This document shows, one piece after another, positions 1 to 9,321 of a stretch of 64,000 nt of DNA (position 1 is the first letter of the stretch; each line of letters starts with the position of its first letter). The translations under genes were made by a program, and so were the position numbers. Under the pieces are notes generated by a model. That model saw only the letters and a program-made list of their open reading frames with translations. It did not search any database and was not told the origin of the DNA. Origin of the DNA: CAVQRC01 sp963715045 (GTDB taxonomy: Bacteria > Planctomycetota > Planctomycetia > Pirellulales > Lacipirellulaceae); the NCBI GenBank assembly GCA_963715045.1, contig CAVQRC010000014.1:186001-250000 (forward strand), written 5' to 3'.

Positions 1-555
1 GATCTCTCGGCGAAGCATCCGACCGAGCAGCGTCGCCGCTTCGATGCCTCGCTCCCGCTGATCGATGTGGGGGTTGGTTCGATACGCCATGAGAGCATCG
101 CAGGCCGCGGTCATTCGGGGGCTCAGATTGGCGTGCGGATCGAGCGTGCCGACGATCGGGGTCTGTGGGCCGACGAGTTCGCGGACCATCGCCAACCATT
201 CCCCGTCGGCATCGGCTGCGGTCTCGCTCACGGTCGCGCCGTGAGGCGCGACGAGAATTCCGTCGAGCGGCCCGGCGTTGTCAACACGCACACGAATCGT
301 GTCGAGCATCCGCTGAAAGCACCCGCGTTCAATCGGTCCGTAGGGAAGGGCCCGGGCGGCGAACAGGGGCACTGCCGTGAAGGATGCGGCGGCGAGCCCC
401 GCAAGGAATCCGCCGATTTCGTGTTGTGCGTCGCCGAATCGCTCCGCGACAGCGTCACCGCTGGCCAGCGTGTCGGCGACAAACTCGTCCCACCGAGTCC
501 GCTGCGGCAGAAACGTATTCGACTCGTGCAGGAACCCGAGAATGCCAACGCGCAT
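1..555 (-). CDS. M81 family metallopeptidase (MlrC-like), 3' end outside window
   Basis: N-terminal 185 codons of an MlrC-type M81 metallopeptidase, the family named after the microcystin-degradation protein MlrC. The ATG at 555-553 opens MRVGILGFLHESNTF, whose HESNTF motif is the family hallmark. Later come VAPHGA (around residue 103), GTLDPHANLS (around 138) and TNPHIDQRERG (around 162), which match the conserved metal-site region of the N-terminal DUF1485 domain. The reading frame is open to base 1, so the C-terminal domain lies outside the window. It starts 13 bp downstream of a DUF1559 gene on the same strand and is probably the last or a late gene of that run. The family is certain; the substrate is unknown. 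Confidence 0.9.
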   Translation of the reverse strand, partial: MRVGILGFLHESNTFLPQRTRWDEFVADTLASGDAVAERFGDAQHEIGGFLAGLAAASFTAVPLFAARALPYGPIERGCFQRMLDTIRVRVDNAGPLDGILVAPHGATVSETAADADGEWLAMVRELVGPQTPIVGTLDPHANLSPRMTAACDALMAYRTNPHIDQRERGIEAATLLGRMLRREI

Positions 556-568
556 GCTTCAACGAGGG

Positions 569-1619
569 CTACTGCCCGATTTCGCAATTCGCGCGGCCGT
601 CGGAGCGGTTGGCGTTGCATCGATGGACGCCGAGGTCGACGTCGTAACTGAGCCCTTCGACGCGACCGTCGCAGAAGGCGACGTGCCACACACCCGCGTG
701 AGCGCTGCCGAAGATCCCTCGTCCGTCCGAGTCGGAAGCGACGCCACCCGGACCCAGTCCGGCCTGATCCTGCCTGCGGTGGATCGAGCGAGGACCGATA
801 GTTGTCGTTATTTGCCCCGGTACACCAGGTCTCATTGTCGGCTCGGTGCTCGCCGGTGCCGTAGTGATCGGCGTTGAGGTATCGCTCACCACAGAGGTAG
901 GTCTTCGAGGTGCCATCGGAAAGATGCTTCGGTCCGACCAGGCTCCGTTGGAACATCACACCGGTCTGATAGATGGGTGGGTCGGTGCCTCTCAGCTCGC
1001 CCAGATTTCCGGTCGTGTTCCACTGGTAGAGCCCGCGGTTAACGATCTCCTGACTTGGCGGCCCGCCGAAATCGAACGTTCCCTGATCTCCCGCGTTGGC
1101 CGCATAGTCGCCGCGGCCCACGGAGGTGATTCTGGTATGATTGTTGGCCCAGCAGCAGTTCATGGTGTAGACGCCACCAGGCCGCCGCGAAGGGCAGGAA
1201 ATGATGGAAATCGGATCCTGGAGCATCGCCGATGCTCCTTCTTTCTGAGCGGGCGTGATCTGGTCGGGATCGCCGTCGGACGCGAGCCCATGCCGCGTGG
1301 TCTCTTCGATGTAGGGCAGCAGGTTGTACAGCCATCCGCCGGGCTGATTCTCACCAAAGCCTCGATCAGCGTCGCCCACCCAGTCATTTCCCCAGCCGCC
1401 GGTCGGGTAGTAGCCGTGGGTGCTTTCGTGGTTCATGCAGCCCAGGGCGAGCTGCTTGAGGTTGTTCTTGCAGGCATTGCGGCGGGCCGCCTCGCGGGCC
1501 GCTTGCACCGCCGGGAGCAGCAGCGCGACGAGGATTCCGATGATCGCGATCACGACCAGAAGTTCGACCAGCGTGAAACCTCGGGTCGCTGAAGCCGGTC
1601 GGGAGTGATCCTGTTTCAT
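569..1619 (-). CDS. DUF1559 (SBP_bac_10) pseudopilin-like secreted protein, frameshifted
   Basis: DUF1559 proteins are planctomycete secreted proteins with a type IV pilin-like N-terminus. The methylation/cleavage segment GFTLVELLVVIAIIGILV begins near residue 14, followed by the AVQAAREAARR region and LPYIEE. The C-terminal H-x9-D-G box (HAGVWHVAFCDG) lies in another frame, so one indel near position 795 breaks the gene; the restored protein would be about 349 aa. The stop at 569 fits a normal C-terminus. It resembles the DUF1559 proteins at 15776 and 49366 (shared WVGDAD and QPGGW motifs), forming a subfamily. It sits between a sialidase gene and an mlrC-like gene. Confidence 0.88.
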
Positions 1620-1828
1620 CTGGGTTTATCTCCAAGGGCAGTTTTGGTGCGAATTGGCCGAGCGACCGAATCAGCGACGATTTCCGTCTCGCTGGGGCCC
1701 GCGCCCGGACAGCGGATCGCTCAGCGTCCCGCCATTATCGACTTATTCTAGAGATTCCTGCAACATTCGCGGAGGTCGCGGGTAACGAATCCTGAGCGAT
1801 CGACCGTCAAAAACGCCGTGTTTAGCGA

Positions 1829-3703
1829 TTAATCAAGCACGCCTTCGAATCCTGTCGCGATCCGCAGCGAGTCGATGTTCCACTCGGCCGCAGGTCCGCC
1901 GGCGATCTGGATCCGATCGATCACGCCGCTGAAGTTGTCGCCCGCGGCTCCTGTGAGCAGCCAGACGACTTGCGATTCACTCCGCGGGATCGCGGTCGGA
2001 TCGTCGTAGGCCGATAAGAAGATCTGGTCGGCACCGCCCGGCCCCAGGCGTTCGCGGGACACAATCTTAACGAGCAGGAAACAGGGCTCGCCAACTTCGA
2101 AGCCGTCGACCTTCGTCGTCACGGTGGAGGTACGGGACGCGTTCTGTACGAACAGGGATTCGTCACTCTGAATCCCGAACGTGAACCGCGGTTGCGAGCC
2201 GGCGAGCAAGCGGATGTCGAGTTGCTCTCCGCTGCCAGCGACGGCCTCGTCGTCGCTGCTGTCCCGCCGGACGTAGAGCGAGACGTAGTAGGCCTGATTG
2301 TCTTCGAGGTCGAGCGGTTGACCGAGGCGCCGGGTGAGAATCCCGCCTTTGAGATGAGCGTGGCGGTGATCCGCTTCGATCGCCGTCGTCGGGAATTCCA
2401 GTCCGCCGGCGTCGCGAATCTCGACGCCGTCATGGGTCCAGCCGCCGCTGAAACCGATTCCCCCGCGAAACGGATCGACTGTATTGCAGAAGCCCTCGAA
2501 GTGCGTTGTCGCCGGCGTGAACGTGCGGCCCTCGAGTTCCGCCAGATCGCAGTTGAGGTAGCGGATGCGGGTGCTCCCGGTGGCCTCGTAGAGCAGAGCG
2601 ATCGTACCGTCGGCGAGTCGGCCAAGGTTGCAATACGCGGCATGGCCGGTCGCGAGTTGAACCGGATTGATGAACGTCTGCCCTTCGTCATAGCTGGTCC
2701 AGACGCCCATATTGCTGCGGCCGTTGCCCGACCCGGGAGGATTTCCCAACGCCGCCGCGAACAGGAGTCGATTGCGATCGTCGCCGTCGCGGATCGCTGA
2801 ATAACGGACCAACGTCGCGTCGACGCGGGTGACCGGCACGTCGCCGGGTCCGACGTACGTCCAGGTCGAGCCACCATCGCTGCTCTGGTAGCGTTCCCGG
2901 CTGAAAGAGCCGCTGTCGCCGCGGCCGTCGTAGAGCAATTCGCCGCTGATCAATTCAACGATCTCCGATTCGTTGATTCCAGGGCCCGCGGTGGGTCGTC
3001 CGTGGCTCCAGGTCTTGCCGCCGTCGTCGCTGTACGCGACCACCCCCTGGAACCCACCCGCATCCATGTGCCCCGGGTCCACGAGTCGACCATTGCGGCC
3101 CGGATCCGTTTGCCAGCGGAGCTGGATGCCGGAGCCGGGACCCGTGTTGAACACCCGCCATGCCGGGTCTTTGACCTGTTGATTGATGTTCGTCGGTCCC
3201 GACCACGACCGGCCGTTGTCGCTCGAACTCTGCAGAAAAGCGACCGATGAATCGGAAGCCAGCCCGCCGGGAACGCAGCCCTGTCCGCAGGCGTCGGGCC
3301 ATTGGGTATACAGCAGATGCACCTGGCCCCGGACCGCATCGACGATCGGCCGCGGATCCGAATAATCGAAAGCGGGATCATGACGCAGCACGCTCAGCGG
3401 CGACCAGGTCCTTCCGCCATCTGTCGATCGCTTGAACACCATGTCGATCGGGTGACCCGCCTGGCCGGGGTCACTGTCACTCCGGCGGCCTTCGGCGAAG
3501 GCCAGAATCGAACCGTCGGGAGCGATCACCATCGCGGGAATCCGATAATTGGATGTCCCCTCTGGACCCTCTGCTCCACCCACGAACACGTCGCTCTCGA
3601 TTAGTATCTCGGCACTCGCCCGATCGGCAACCACGGCCGCAAGTAAGACCAGGGCCGCGTATGCGGTGGTCGTCCGCAGCAAGGAACACTCCCAACATGC
3701 CAT
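1829..3703 (-). CDS. Secreted exo-alpha-sialidase (GH33-like, BNR/Asp-box repeats)
   Basis: 624 aa. An N-terminal signal peptide (hydrophobic AYAALVLLAAVVADRASA) precedes a six-bladed sialidase propeller. The YRIPAM motif near residue 53 carries the first arginine of the catalytic triad. At least four Asp-boxes are visible: STDGGRTWS, SSDNGRSWS, SDDGGKTWS and SSDGGSTWT. Roughly 200 C-terminal residues lie beyond the propeller and may form a beta-sandwich carbohydrate-binding module (inference). The gene begins 23 bp after a lipoprotein gene and is followed by a DUF1559 gene, all on the minus strand, so it is probably in one operon. Expected role: hydrolysis of terminal sialic acids or similar sugars from external glycans. 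Confidence 0.88.
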   Translation of the reverse strand: MACWECSLLRTTTAYAALVLLAAVVADRASAEILIESDVFVGGAEGPEGTSNYRIPAMVIAPDGSILAFAEGRRSDSDPGQAGHPIDMVFKRSTDGGRTWSPLSVLRHDPAFDYSDPRPIVDAVRGQVHLLYTQWPDACGQGCVPGGLASDSSVAFLQSSSDNGRSWSGPTNINQQVKDPAWRVFNTGPGSGIQLRWQTDPGRNGRLVDPGHMDAGGFQGVVAYSDDGGKTWSHGRPTAGPGINESEIVELISGELLYDGRGDSGSFSRERYQSSDGGSTWTYVGPGDVPVTRVDATLVRYSAIRDGDDRNRLLFAAALGNPPGSGNGRSNMGVWTSYDEGQTFINPVQLATGHAAYCNLGRLADGTIALLYEATGSTRIRYLNCDLAELEGRTFTPATTHFEGFCNTVDPFRGGIGFSGGWTHDGVEIRDAGGLEFPTTAIEADHRHAHLKGGILTRRLGQPLDLEDNQAYYVSLYVRRDSSDDEAVAGSGEQLDIRLLAGSQPRFTFGIQSDESLFVQNASRTSTVTTKVDGFEVGEPCFLLVKIVSRERLGPGGADQIFLSAYDDPTAIPRSESQVVWLLTGAAGDNFSGVIDRIQIAGGPAAEWNIDSLRIATGFEGVLD

Positions 3704-3726
3704 CGACGGATGCCTCAGGGTCTGGA

Positions 3727-4221
3727 CTAGGGTTCGAGCGCGAAGTCAATGATCTGGGGATTCTCTTCGCCCGTGACTTCCGCGGTGAGCGTGGTGGTGG
3801 CGTTGTACTTCGGCGGAATGAACTGCGGCCGCCCTTCGAAAAAGTGAATCGGCAGCTTCGAGGGCTCGGTCGTCGTGCCGCCCTGGCCGGAGAGCAGGTC
3901 TTCGCCCGCTCCGTTTCCGTACGAGGAACCGATCCCCTCGAGCATGAAGGCCCTTACGAACACCTTGTGCCTGCCAGCCGGAACACCCCCCTTATTGACG
4001 ATCTGGTACACACCATCGACGATCGGCGCCGAGGAAGCCGCACCGACTCCACCCTCGGCAGGAACGAAGCGAATGTCACCGTTGATGATGCGATGACCCG
4101 CGTAGCTGGCGGTTCCTTCGACGACGGCTTTCCCATCAACGCCGCCACAGCCGGCAGTCGCGACCAGAACCGCGAGTACACTCAGGCTCAGCAAACAGCG
4201 GTGCCACTTCAGTGAATTCAT
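3727..4221 (-). CDS. Small lipoprotein of a DUF1559 operon
   Basis: 164 aa from the ATG at 4221-4219 (MNSLKWHRCLLSLSVL). The hydrophobic segment ends in a lipobox-like ATAGC followed by GG, indicating lipidation. The mature part begins VEGTASYAGHRI, the short beta-rich fold typical of planctomycete lipoproteins that accompany DUF1559 proteins (carboxypeptidase-regulatory-like). An upstream in-frame extension overlaps the preceding gene and is rejected. It lies 40 bp after a DUF1559 gene and 23 bp before the sialidase. The molecular function is unknown. Confidence 0.82.
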   Translation of the reverse strand: MNSLKWHRCLLSLSVLAVLVATAGCGGVDGKAVVEGTASYAGHRIINGDIRFVPAEGGVGAASSAPIVDGVYQIVNKGGVPAGRHKVFVRAFMLEGIGSSYGNGAGEDLLSGQGGTTTEPSKLPIHFFEGRPQFIPPKYNATTTLTAEVTGEENPQIIDFALEP

Positions 4222-4261
4222 GATGGTCGCCCCGACTCCGTCAGCGAGGAGAGCCGCCGGG

Positions 4262-5269
4262 TCAATTCGGCGGCGGCGGCGGACTTGCGAACTCGAGGCC
4301 ACTGACGACTTCGCCACCGGCCCGGGTCGTGATCGCCGAGAGGACGACCTGGTCGATGTTTTCCTGGAGGAAGTGTGCACTGCCGTCGGCCTTGGCGAAA
4401 TGGGCCCCGCCGGTGTGAAAGCTCGAGAACCCGGATTCGTCGAAGTATTCGTTGTGCCGGTTGCCGCCGTCCCCATCGAACGGGTCGAGCTTGTCGTCGC
4501 GTCCACCGGGGATGGTGCCGGCTCCGTTGATACCGTCGAACGTGTCCTGCGTGTTCCAACTGATCCACATGTGCGAAATCCAGGCCTGACCCTGGCTCGG
4601 GTGGGCACCCCAGCCGCCGGTGACTTCGCCGACGATGAGGGTATTGCTGGTGCCATCGGTGATGTTGCTCGGCCCAACGGAATTGAAATTGAAGAGGATT
4701 CCGTTGCCGTCGGAGACAGGCTGCGAGGAGCGAAAAAACCCGTTGAACCAGTCTGCGACGCCGGCATAGTTGGTCGCTCGAAAGTCCTCAACAGGCGAGG
4801 CACCATGGTTGAAGCCGCTGCAGCACTCGACCCACTGGTCGCTGTCGTTCGGTGCGGCCGGACAGATATAGGGTTGAATCAGAACGGCTCCGCCACGGTT
4901 GGCGTTGGGGTCGCCTACCGAAGAGCGGAAATCCATCTGGTCGTAGGCGGCGGACTCTTCCAGATAGGGAAGGATGAACGTACCCCATCCCCAGCCGGTG
5001 CTGTAGCTGGGGAGTGCCGGATCGCCGTGAGGGTTCATGATCGTACCGGGCGGGAACGTGCCGACGGACGCGGCGTAGTTCTGCAGGGCCAGTCCGATCT
5101 GCTTGAGATTGTTTTCGCACGAACTGCGGCGGGCGGCCTCGCGAGCCGCCTGCACGGCCGGTAGCAACAACGCGACGAGAATTCCAATGATGGCAATCAC
5201 GACCAGGAGTTCAACGAGGGTAAACCCTCGGCCGGGTTGCAGGGCGCGGCGGGATGCGTTGGCGAGCAT
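4262..5269 (-). CDS. DUF1559 pseudopilin-like secreted protein
   Basis: 335 aa, intact. The start at 5269 (MLANASRRALQPG) is preferred over a longer in-frame extension because an AGGA ribosome-binding sequence lies just upstream and the signal begins promptly. The pseudopilin segment GFTLVELLVVIAIIGILV is followed by NNLKQIGLALQNY, LPYLEESA, ITDGTSNTLIVGE and the C-terminal H-x9-D-G box HTGGAHFAKADGS. The C-terminus ends in a run of prolines. It is the first gene of a likely five-gene operon (DUF1559, lipoprotein, sialidase, DUF1559, mlrC-like). Its role is unproven; export through a pseudopilin-type system is an inference from the N-terminus. Confidence 0.93.
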   Translation of the reverse strand: MLANASRRALQPGRGFTLVELLVVIAIIGILVALLLPAVQAAREAARRSSCENNLKQIGLALQNYAASVGTFPPGTIMNPHGDPALPSYSTGWGWGTFILPYLEESAAYDQMDFRSSVGDPNANRGGAVLIQPYICPAAPNDSDQWVECCSGFNHGASPVEDFRATNYAGVADWFNGFFRSSQPVSDGNGILFNFNSVGPSNITDGTSNTLIVGEVTGGWGAHPSQGQAWISHMWISWNTQDTFDGINGAGTIPGGRDDKLDPFDGDGGNRHNEYFDESGFSSFHTGGAHFAKADGSAHFLQENIDQVVLSAITTRAGGEVVSGLEFASPPPPPN

Positions 5270-5589
5270 GTTCCTGATTTCCTCACCGGAATGATTGACG
5301 CCCCTGTGGAAGCGAGGCGGGAAGCGAATCTTCTCAGCCGGTTCGACATTCCTACCACGGGACCGCCGTGAAGTATAGCTGTCGCACGACGGGGTTCGTC
5401 CGTCGATGGCGATGAGCACAACGCGGCTTTCAGGCAGGCCGCCGCGCGTCGAGGCTGGTTGCCCTGGCTGCGAATGGCGGCCAGCGAGGTGTTTCTACCG
5501 CGAGATTCTGTTAAATTCCTGGTCTGTTTGCGATCGCTCGCGATCGAGACCACATTCCCCAACCACACCCCGCTGCACCGAATCCCGAC

Positions 5590-6726
5590 ATGCGAACTCG
5601 ACTCCTGGTTTTACTGGCGGTGGTTTCTCTCGTCGCCAGCAATCCCGGTAATGCGGTCGCGGGCGAATATCCGCCGACGATCGATCTTGACGGTCAGGCG
5701 GATCGTCAGGTCGTGGTCGATCGGGAGGCGGGGCAGTACCTGGGGCATCCGACGACGTGTCTGCTCGAAGATGGCAGGACGATTCTATGTGTGTATCCGA
5801 AGGGACACGGTCGCGGGGCGATCGTCTACAAACGCAGTACCGATGGCGGCCTCACCTGGAGTGATCGGCTGCCCACGCCCGCGAGCTGGGCCACCTCGAA
5901 AGAAGTGCCGACGTTGCATCGCGTGATCGGGCCGGACGGAACAAAGCGGATCATCATGTGGTCGGGACTGTATCCGGCTCGACTCGCCGTGACCGATGAC
6001 GACGGGGCGAACTGGAGCGAGCTCGAACCGGTTGGCGACTGGGGCGGGATCGTCGTGATGGGGTTTGTCGAAGCCTTGAATACCGGGCCCGGCCACTACC
6101 TGGCCATGTTCCACGACGACGGTCGGTTCTTCACGAAGGACGGGAAGAAGTCGCCCACATTCAAACTCTTCAAGACGTTCTCGGCCGACGGTGGACTGTC
6201 GTGGTCTTACCCGGAGGTCGTCTACGAGTCCTCTGAAGTGCACCTGTGCGAACCGGGCTGCATTCGCTCGCCAGACGGTAAGCGGCTGGCAGTGCTGCTC
6301 CGAGAGAACTCTCGCCGCAAGAACTCGCACGTCATCTTTTCCGACGACGAAGGCGAGACGTGGAGCGAGCCGCGCGAAGTTCCGCTGGCGCTGACCGGCG
6401 ACCGGCACACGGGCAAGTACGGGCCGGACGGCCGGATCTTCATCAGCTTCCGTTGTCGTTCGCCGCAACATGCGGCTGCCGATCGTCCGTTCGAAGGTGA
6501 CTGGGTCGGTTGGGTCGGGACGTGGGACGACATTGTTGCAGGCCGGGACGGGCAGTATGCGGTACGGCTCAAAGACAACACGAAGGGCTACGACACGACG
6601 TACCCGGGCGTCGAGGTTCTCCCCGACGGCACGTTCGTCGTAACCACCTACGGACACTGGGATGCGGGAGAAGAACCCTACATTCTCAGTGTGCGGTTCC
6701 GGCTCGAAGAGCTAGACAAGATGTAG
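5590..6726 (+). CDS. Secreted sialidase-family (BNR repeat) protein
   Basis: 378 aa with an N-terminal signal peptide (MRTRLLVLLAVVSLVASNP). Asp-boxes include STDGGLTWS, TDDDGANWS, SADGGLSWS and SDDEGETWS, spaced as in a sialidase propeller. It is divergent from the DUF1559 operon and unrelated in sequence to the larger sialidase at 1829, having no C-terminal extension. Many planctomycete proteins of this type are annotated as exo-alpha-sialidases without proof of substrate. The last two codons, ATG TAG, lie inside a dispersed hairpin repeat (see the repeat at 6721). Confidence 0.85.
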   Translation: MRTRLLVLLAVVSLVASNPGNAVAGEYPPTIDLDGQADRQVVVDREAGQYLGHPTTCLLEDGRTILCVYPKGHGRGAIVYKRSTDGGLTWSDRLPTPASWATSKEVPTLHRVIGPDGTKRIIMWSGLYPARLAVTDDDGANWSELEPVGDWGGIVVMGFVEALNTGPGHYLAMFHDDGRFFTKDGKKSPTFKLFKTFSADGGLSWSYPEVVYESSEVHLCEPGCIRSPDGKRLAVLLRENSRRKNSHVIFSDDEGETWSEPREVPLALTGDRHTGKYGPDGRIFISFRCRSPQHAAADRPFEGDWVGWVGTWDDIVAGRDGQYAVRLKDNTKGYDTTYPGVEVLPDGTFVVTTYGHWDAGEEPYILSVRFRLEELDKM

Positions 6727-6745
6727 CCAGGTCACTCCGTGACCT
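6721..6745. repeat. Dispersed hairpin element (GTCACTCCGTGAC family)
   Basis: ATGTAGCC followed by the inverted repeat AGGTCACTCCGTGACCT (7 bp arms, TCC loop). It is the same element found three times in tandem at 16843-17067. Here it lies between convergent genes and contains the stop codon of the upstream gene. It may act as a transcription-end hairpin, although no T-run follows. Confidence 0.7.
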
Positions 6746-6763
6746 GAGCGCCGGGCCAGACCC

Positions 6764-7552
6764 TTACACCTGGCACACCGGGCAGGCGTACATGGTTCGG
6801 GCGCCGAGTTCCCAGGTTTCGATTTCGGCCTCGCATTCGGGGCAGAAAGGCTTTTTGTAGCACAGCAGGCGTTCGCCGCGTGTCATGCGGCCTGGCGGCT
6901 TACCCACGAGAACCGGATCTGCCGTGATGATGCGGTTGTATTTGACGCCGATCCGCAACATGGAAACGAGGGTTTTCCACAGCCGATCGAATGCTTCACG
7001 ATCGAGCGTGTTGCCGGCACGTTCTGGATGAAGGCGGTTAACGAACAACGCCTCGGCCCGATACACGTTGCCTACGCCCGCAATCACAGACTGATCGAGC
7101 AGAAGCTTCCCGATCGCTGCTCGACTGCGGCTGATTCGTGTCCAGACGCGTTCGACTTCGGCGTCTTTGCGAAGTGGATCGGCACCGAGTCGGGCCACGA
7201 TCGCGTCCCGTTGTTCGACCGAGATCACCTCGCAGGCTGTCGGACCGTTCAGGTCGAAGCCGTGCTCCTCCGCTTCCACACGAATGCGGACGGCACCGCG
7301 AGGTTCCGGGAGCGGGACGCGGTGATTGCGAAACTTGCCGTACAGTCCGAGATGAATGTGCAGTACTTCAGCGCCCTCCCACCAGTAGAAGAGGTGCTTC
7401 CCGTAGGCTTCGACCCGCTCCAGAAAAAGGTTGTCAAGCTTACGCGCGCCGAGTCGAAACCGGCCCTGAGGAGATGAAACAGAAAGTTGCCGGCCGGCAT
7501 ACCGCCGCTGATGGTCGCGGGCAACGCGGTGAATCGTGTGTCCTTCTGGCAT
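6764..7552 (-). CDS. Fpg/Nei family DNA glycosylase (Nei2-like)
   Basis: 262 aa base-excision-repair glycosylase/AP lyase. The start is fixed by the N-terminal MPEGHTIHR: after Met removal, Pro2 is the catalytic nucleophile and Glu3 the conserved acid. YGKHLFY (around residue 52) supplies the conserved lysine, and the helix-two-turn-helix region is visible around DQSVIAGVGNVYRAEAL. The C-terminus carries the zinc finger FCPEC...YACPVC (C-x2-C-x16-C-x2-C). The MPEGHT start is more typical of actinobacterial Nei proteins than of MutM. It is convergent with the sialidase-like gene and divergent from the methyltransferase gene. Expected role: removal of oxidised bases from DNA. Confidence 0.92.
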   Translation of the reverse strand: MPEGHTIHRVARDHQRRYAGRQLSVSSPQGRFRLGARKLDNLFLERVEAYGKHLFYWWEGAEVLHIHLGLYGKFRNHRVPLPEPRGAVRIRVEAEEHGFDLNGPTACEVISVEQRDAIVARLGADPLRKDAEVERVWTRISRSRAAIGKLLLDQSVIAGVGNVYRAEALFVNRLHPERAGNTLDREAFDRLWKTLVSMLRIGVKYNRIITADPVLVGKPPGRMTRGERLLCYKKPFCPECEAEIETWELGARTMYACPVCQV

Positions 7553-7736
7553 TCTCGTCCCGCCTGTCCGGGCAGAAACATGCGTGATATCACGCGATTG
7601 CGATAACAGCACCCCCTGGATGTATAGTCTCCTGCCCCCATAATCCCAGAGTCCCGTCCCACTTCGCTTTGCTTGCAGGACTCGCGGGAGCTACGTCGGA
7701 TCTTGCAGTCCCAGAGTCCCAGAGTCCCCATGTCCC

Positions 7737-8765
7737 ATGTCCACCATTGCACTCGCCGAGGCTGCGTTGATCCCCGATCCTCTGCTGCGGCTGGGAATCC
7801 GCCGCCTGCTTGCCCGGCGGTTGCGAGAGCTGCAACGGGCAGCAGCGACGCGTGGCCCGAGCTTCGTTGCAGATTTCGCGGCGCAACTCCGCACCAGTCC
7901 GCTGGCCGTGTCGACCGATGCGGCCAACGCGCAACACTACGAAGTGCCTCCGGAGTTCTTCGTACATGCCCTCGGCCCGCGGCTCAAGTACAGCGCGTGC
8001 CTGTTTCCCGCTGAGCAAACGGAGCTCGACGAAGCGGAGGAAGCGATGCTCCGCCTGACCTGCGAGCGGGCCCAGATCGATGAAGCCGAGAGCGTGCTCG
8101 AACTTGGATGCGGCTGGGGATCGCTGACGCTCTGGCTCGCCGAACAGTATCCCGGGCTGAAGGTGACGGCCGTCTCGAATTCGAGGCGGCAGCGCGAATT
8201 CATCGAGAGTGCCGCGGCGCAGCGAGGGCTCGGGAATGTGCGAGTGATCACGGCTGACATGCGTGAGTTCGAACTTGCCGAAACGTTCGATCGAGTCGTT
8301 TCCGTCGAGATGTTCGAACACATGCGGAATTACGAACTGCTGCTTGCTCGTGTGGCTGGATGGCTGAAACCGGAAGGCAGGGCCTTCGTCCACATCTTCT
8401 GCCACCGCGATACGCCGTACCTGTTTGAGACCGACGGGGCCGCGAACTGGATGGGGCGGCACTTTTTCACGGGCGGGATGATGCCGTCGGTGGATCTGCT
8501 TGCGGAGTTCGACAGAGACCTTCGTATCGAGGAGCAGTGGCGGGTCGGTGGCCATCACTACTGGCGGACGTGCGAGGCGTGGCTGGCGAACGTGGATTCA
8601 AACCGCGAGGCGATTCTCGCCCGCTTTCGAGAAGACCTGTCTCCACGGGAAGCCAGACGCAACCTCCAGCGGTGGAGAATGTTCTTCATGGCCTGCGGCG
8701 AATTGTTTCGCTATCGCGGTGGGGAGGAGTGGTTTGTAGCCCACTACCGACTTCGACCCGCGTAG
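7737..8765 (+). CDS. Cyclopropane-fatty-acyl-phospholipid synthase family methyltransferase
   Basis: 342 aa class I SAM-dependent methyltransferase. The region NAQHYEVPPEFF near residue 64 is the CFA-synthase-like N-terminal motif. Motif I is LELGCGWGSLTLWLAEQYPG (around residue 121), followed by TAVSNSRRQREFI and the FDRVVSVEMFEHM box. The family contains cyclopropane synthases and related enzymes acting on lipid or amine substrates; this subgroup (short N-terminal region, HHYWRTCEAW near residue 272) is close to the coclaurine N-methyltransferase-like branch, so the substrate is uncertain. The gene stands alone, with an intergenic region containing repeated CCCAGAGTC phrases upstream. Confidence 0.85.
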   Translation: MSTIALAEAALIPDPLLRLGIRRLLARRLRELQRAAATRGPSFVADFAAQLRTSPLAVSTDAANAQHYEVPPEFFVHALGPRLKYSACLFPAEQTELDEAEEAMLRLTCERAQIDEAESVLELGCGWGSLTLWLAEQYPGLKVTAVSNSRRQREFIESAAAQRGLGNVRVITADMREFELAETFDRVVSVEMFEHMRNYELLLARVAGWLKPEGRAFVHIFCHRDTPYLFETDGAANWMGRHFFTGGMMPSVDLLAEFDRDLRIEEQWRVGGHHYWRTCEAWLANVDSNREAILARFREDLSPREARRNLQRWRMFFMACGELFRYRGGEEWFVAHYRLRPA

Positions 8766-8779
8766 TGTTGTGGGAGCTC

Positions 8780-9319
8780 AAAGCCCGGCATTTGGGAGCC
8801 GGCGGCCCGGTTGGTGACGTGGATCGCGAATGGCAGCGGTTGTTGCGGTGTCGTGCTTTAGCACCCGAATGCCGGGATTTTCTGGGACGCCGGAGAGCCG
8901 CGGCGGTGGGGAGCGTTTTCAGGCAGGCGTATCGGGATGTCCGGCGTCGGTTGGTACACCAGCTCGGCCGTGGCCGCTCGAAGAAGCCCGGCTTTTTGCG
9001 TGTGGGTTGAAAGCGGGCAGGCCGCGGAAAAAGCCGGGCTTCGGGGAGCAAAGCCCGGCATTTGGGACCGGCGGCCCGGTTGGTGACGTGGATGCGAATG
9101 GCAGCGGTTGTTGCGGTGGTCGTGCTGCAGCACCCGAATGCCGGGATTTTCTGGGACGCCGAGGCCGCGGCGGTGGGAGCGTTCTCAGGCAGGCGTATTG
9201 GGTGTCCGGGCGGTTGGTACACCAGCCGGCCGTGGCCGCTCGAAGAAGCCCGGCTTTTTGCGTGTGGGTTGCAGAGCGGGCAGGCCGCGGAAAAAGCCGG
9301 GCTTCGCGCCGGGCTTTGT
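8780..9319. repeat. Two tandem copies of a 270-bp non-coding repeat with REP-like palindromes
   Basis: Unit 1 spans 8780-9049 and unit 2 spans 9050 to about 9319, with a 270 bp period and a few indels and substitutions. Each unit begins AAAGCCCGGCATTTGGGA and contains inverted arms GAAGCCCGGCTTTTTGCG and CGCGGAAAAAGCCGGGCTTC able to form a long hairpin. The same arms recur at 37690, 57486-57765 and 58402. No credible coding frame exists. This fills the space between the methyltransferase gene and the end of the molybdenum hydroxylase operon. Confidence 0.85.
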
Positions 9320-9321
9320 CG

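Noticed and set aside
8780..9319. Possible repeat-protein gene in the 270-bp units
   Set aside because: Unit length differs between copies through indels that change the frame; the composition is that of palindromic non-coding repeats.
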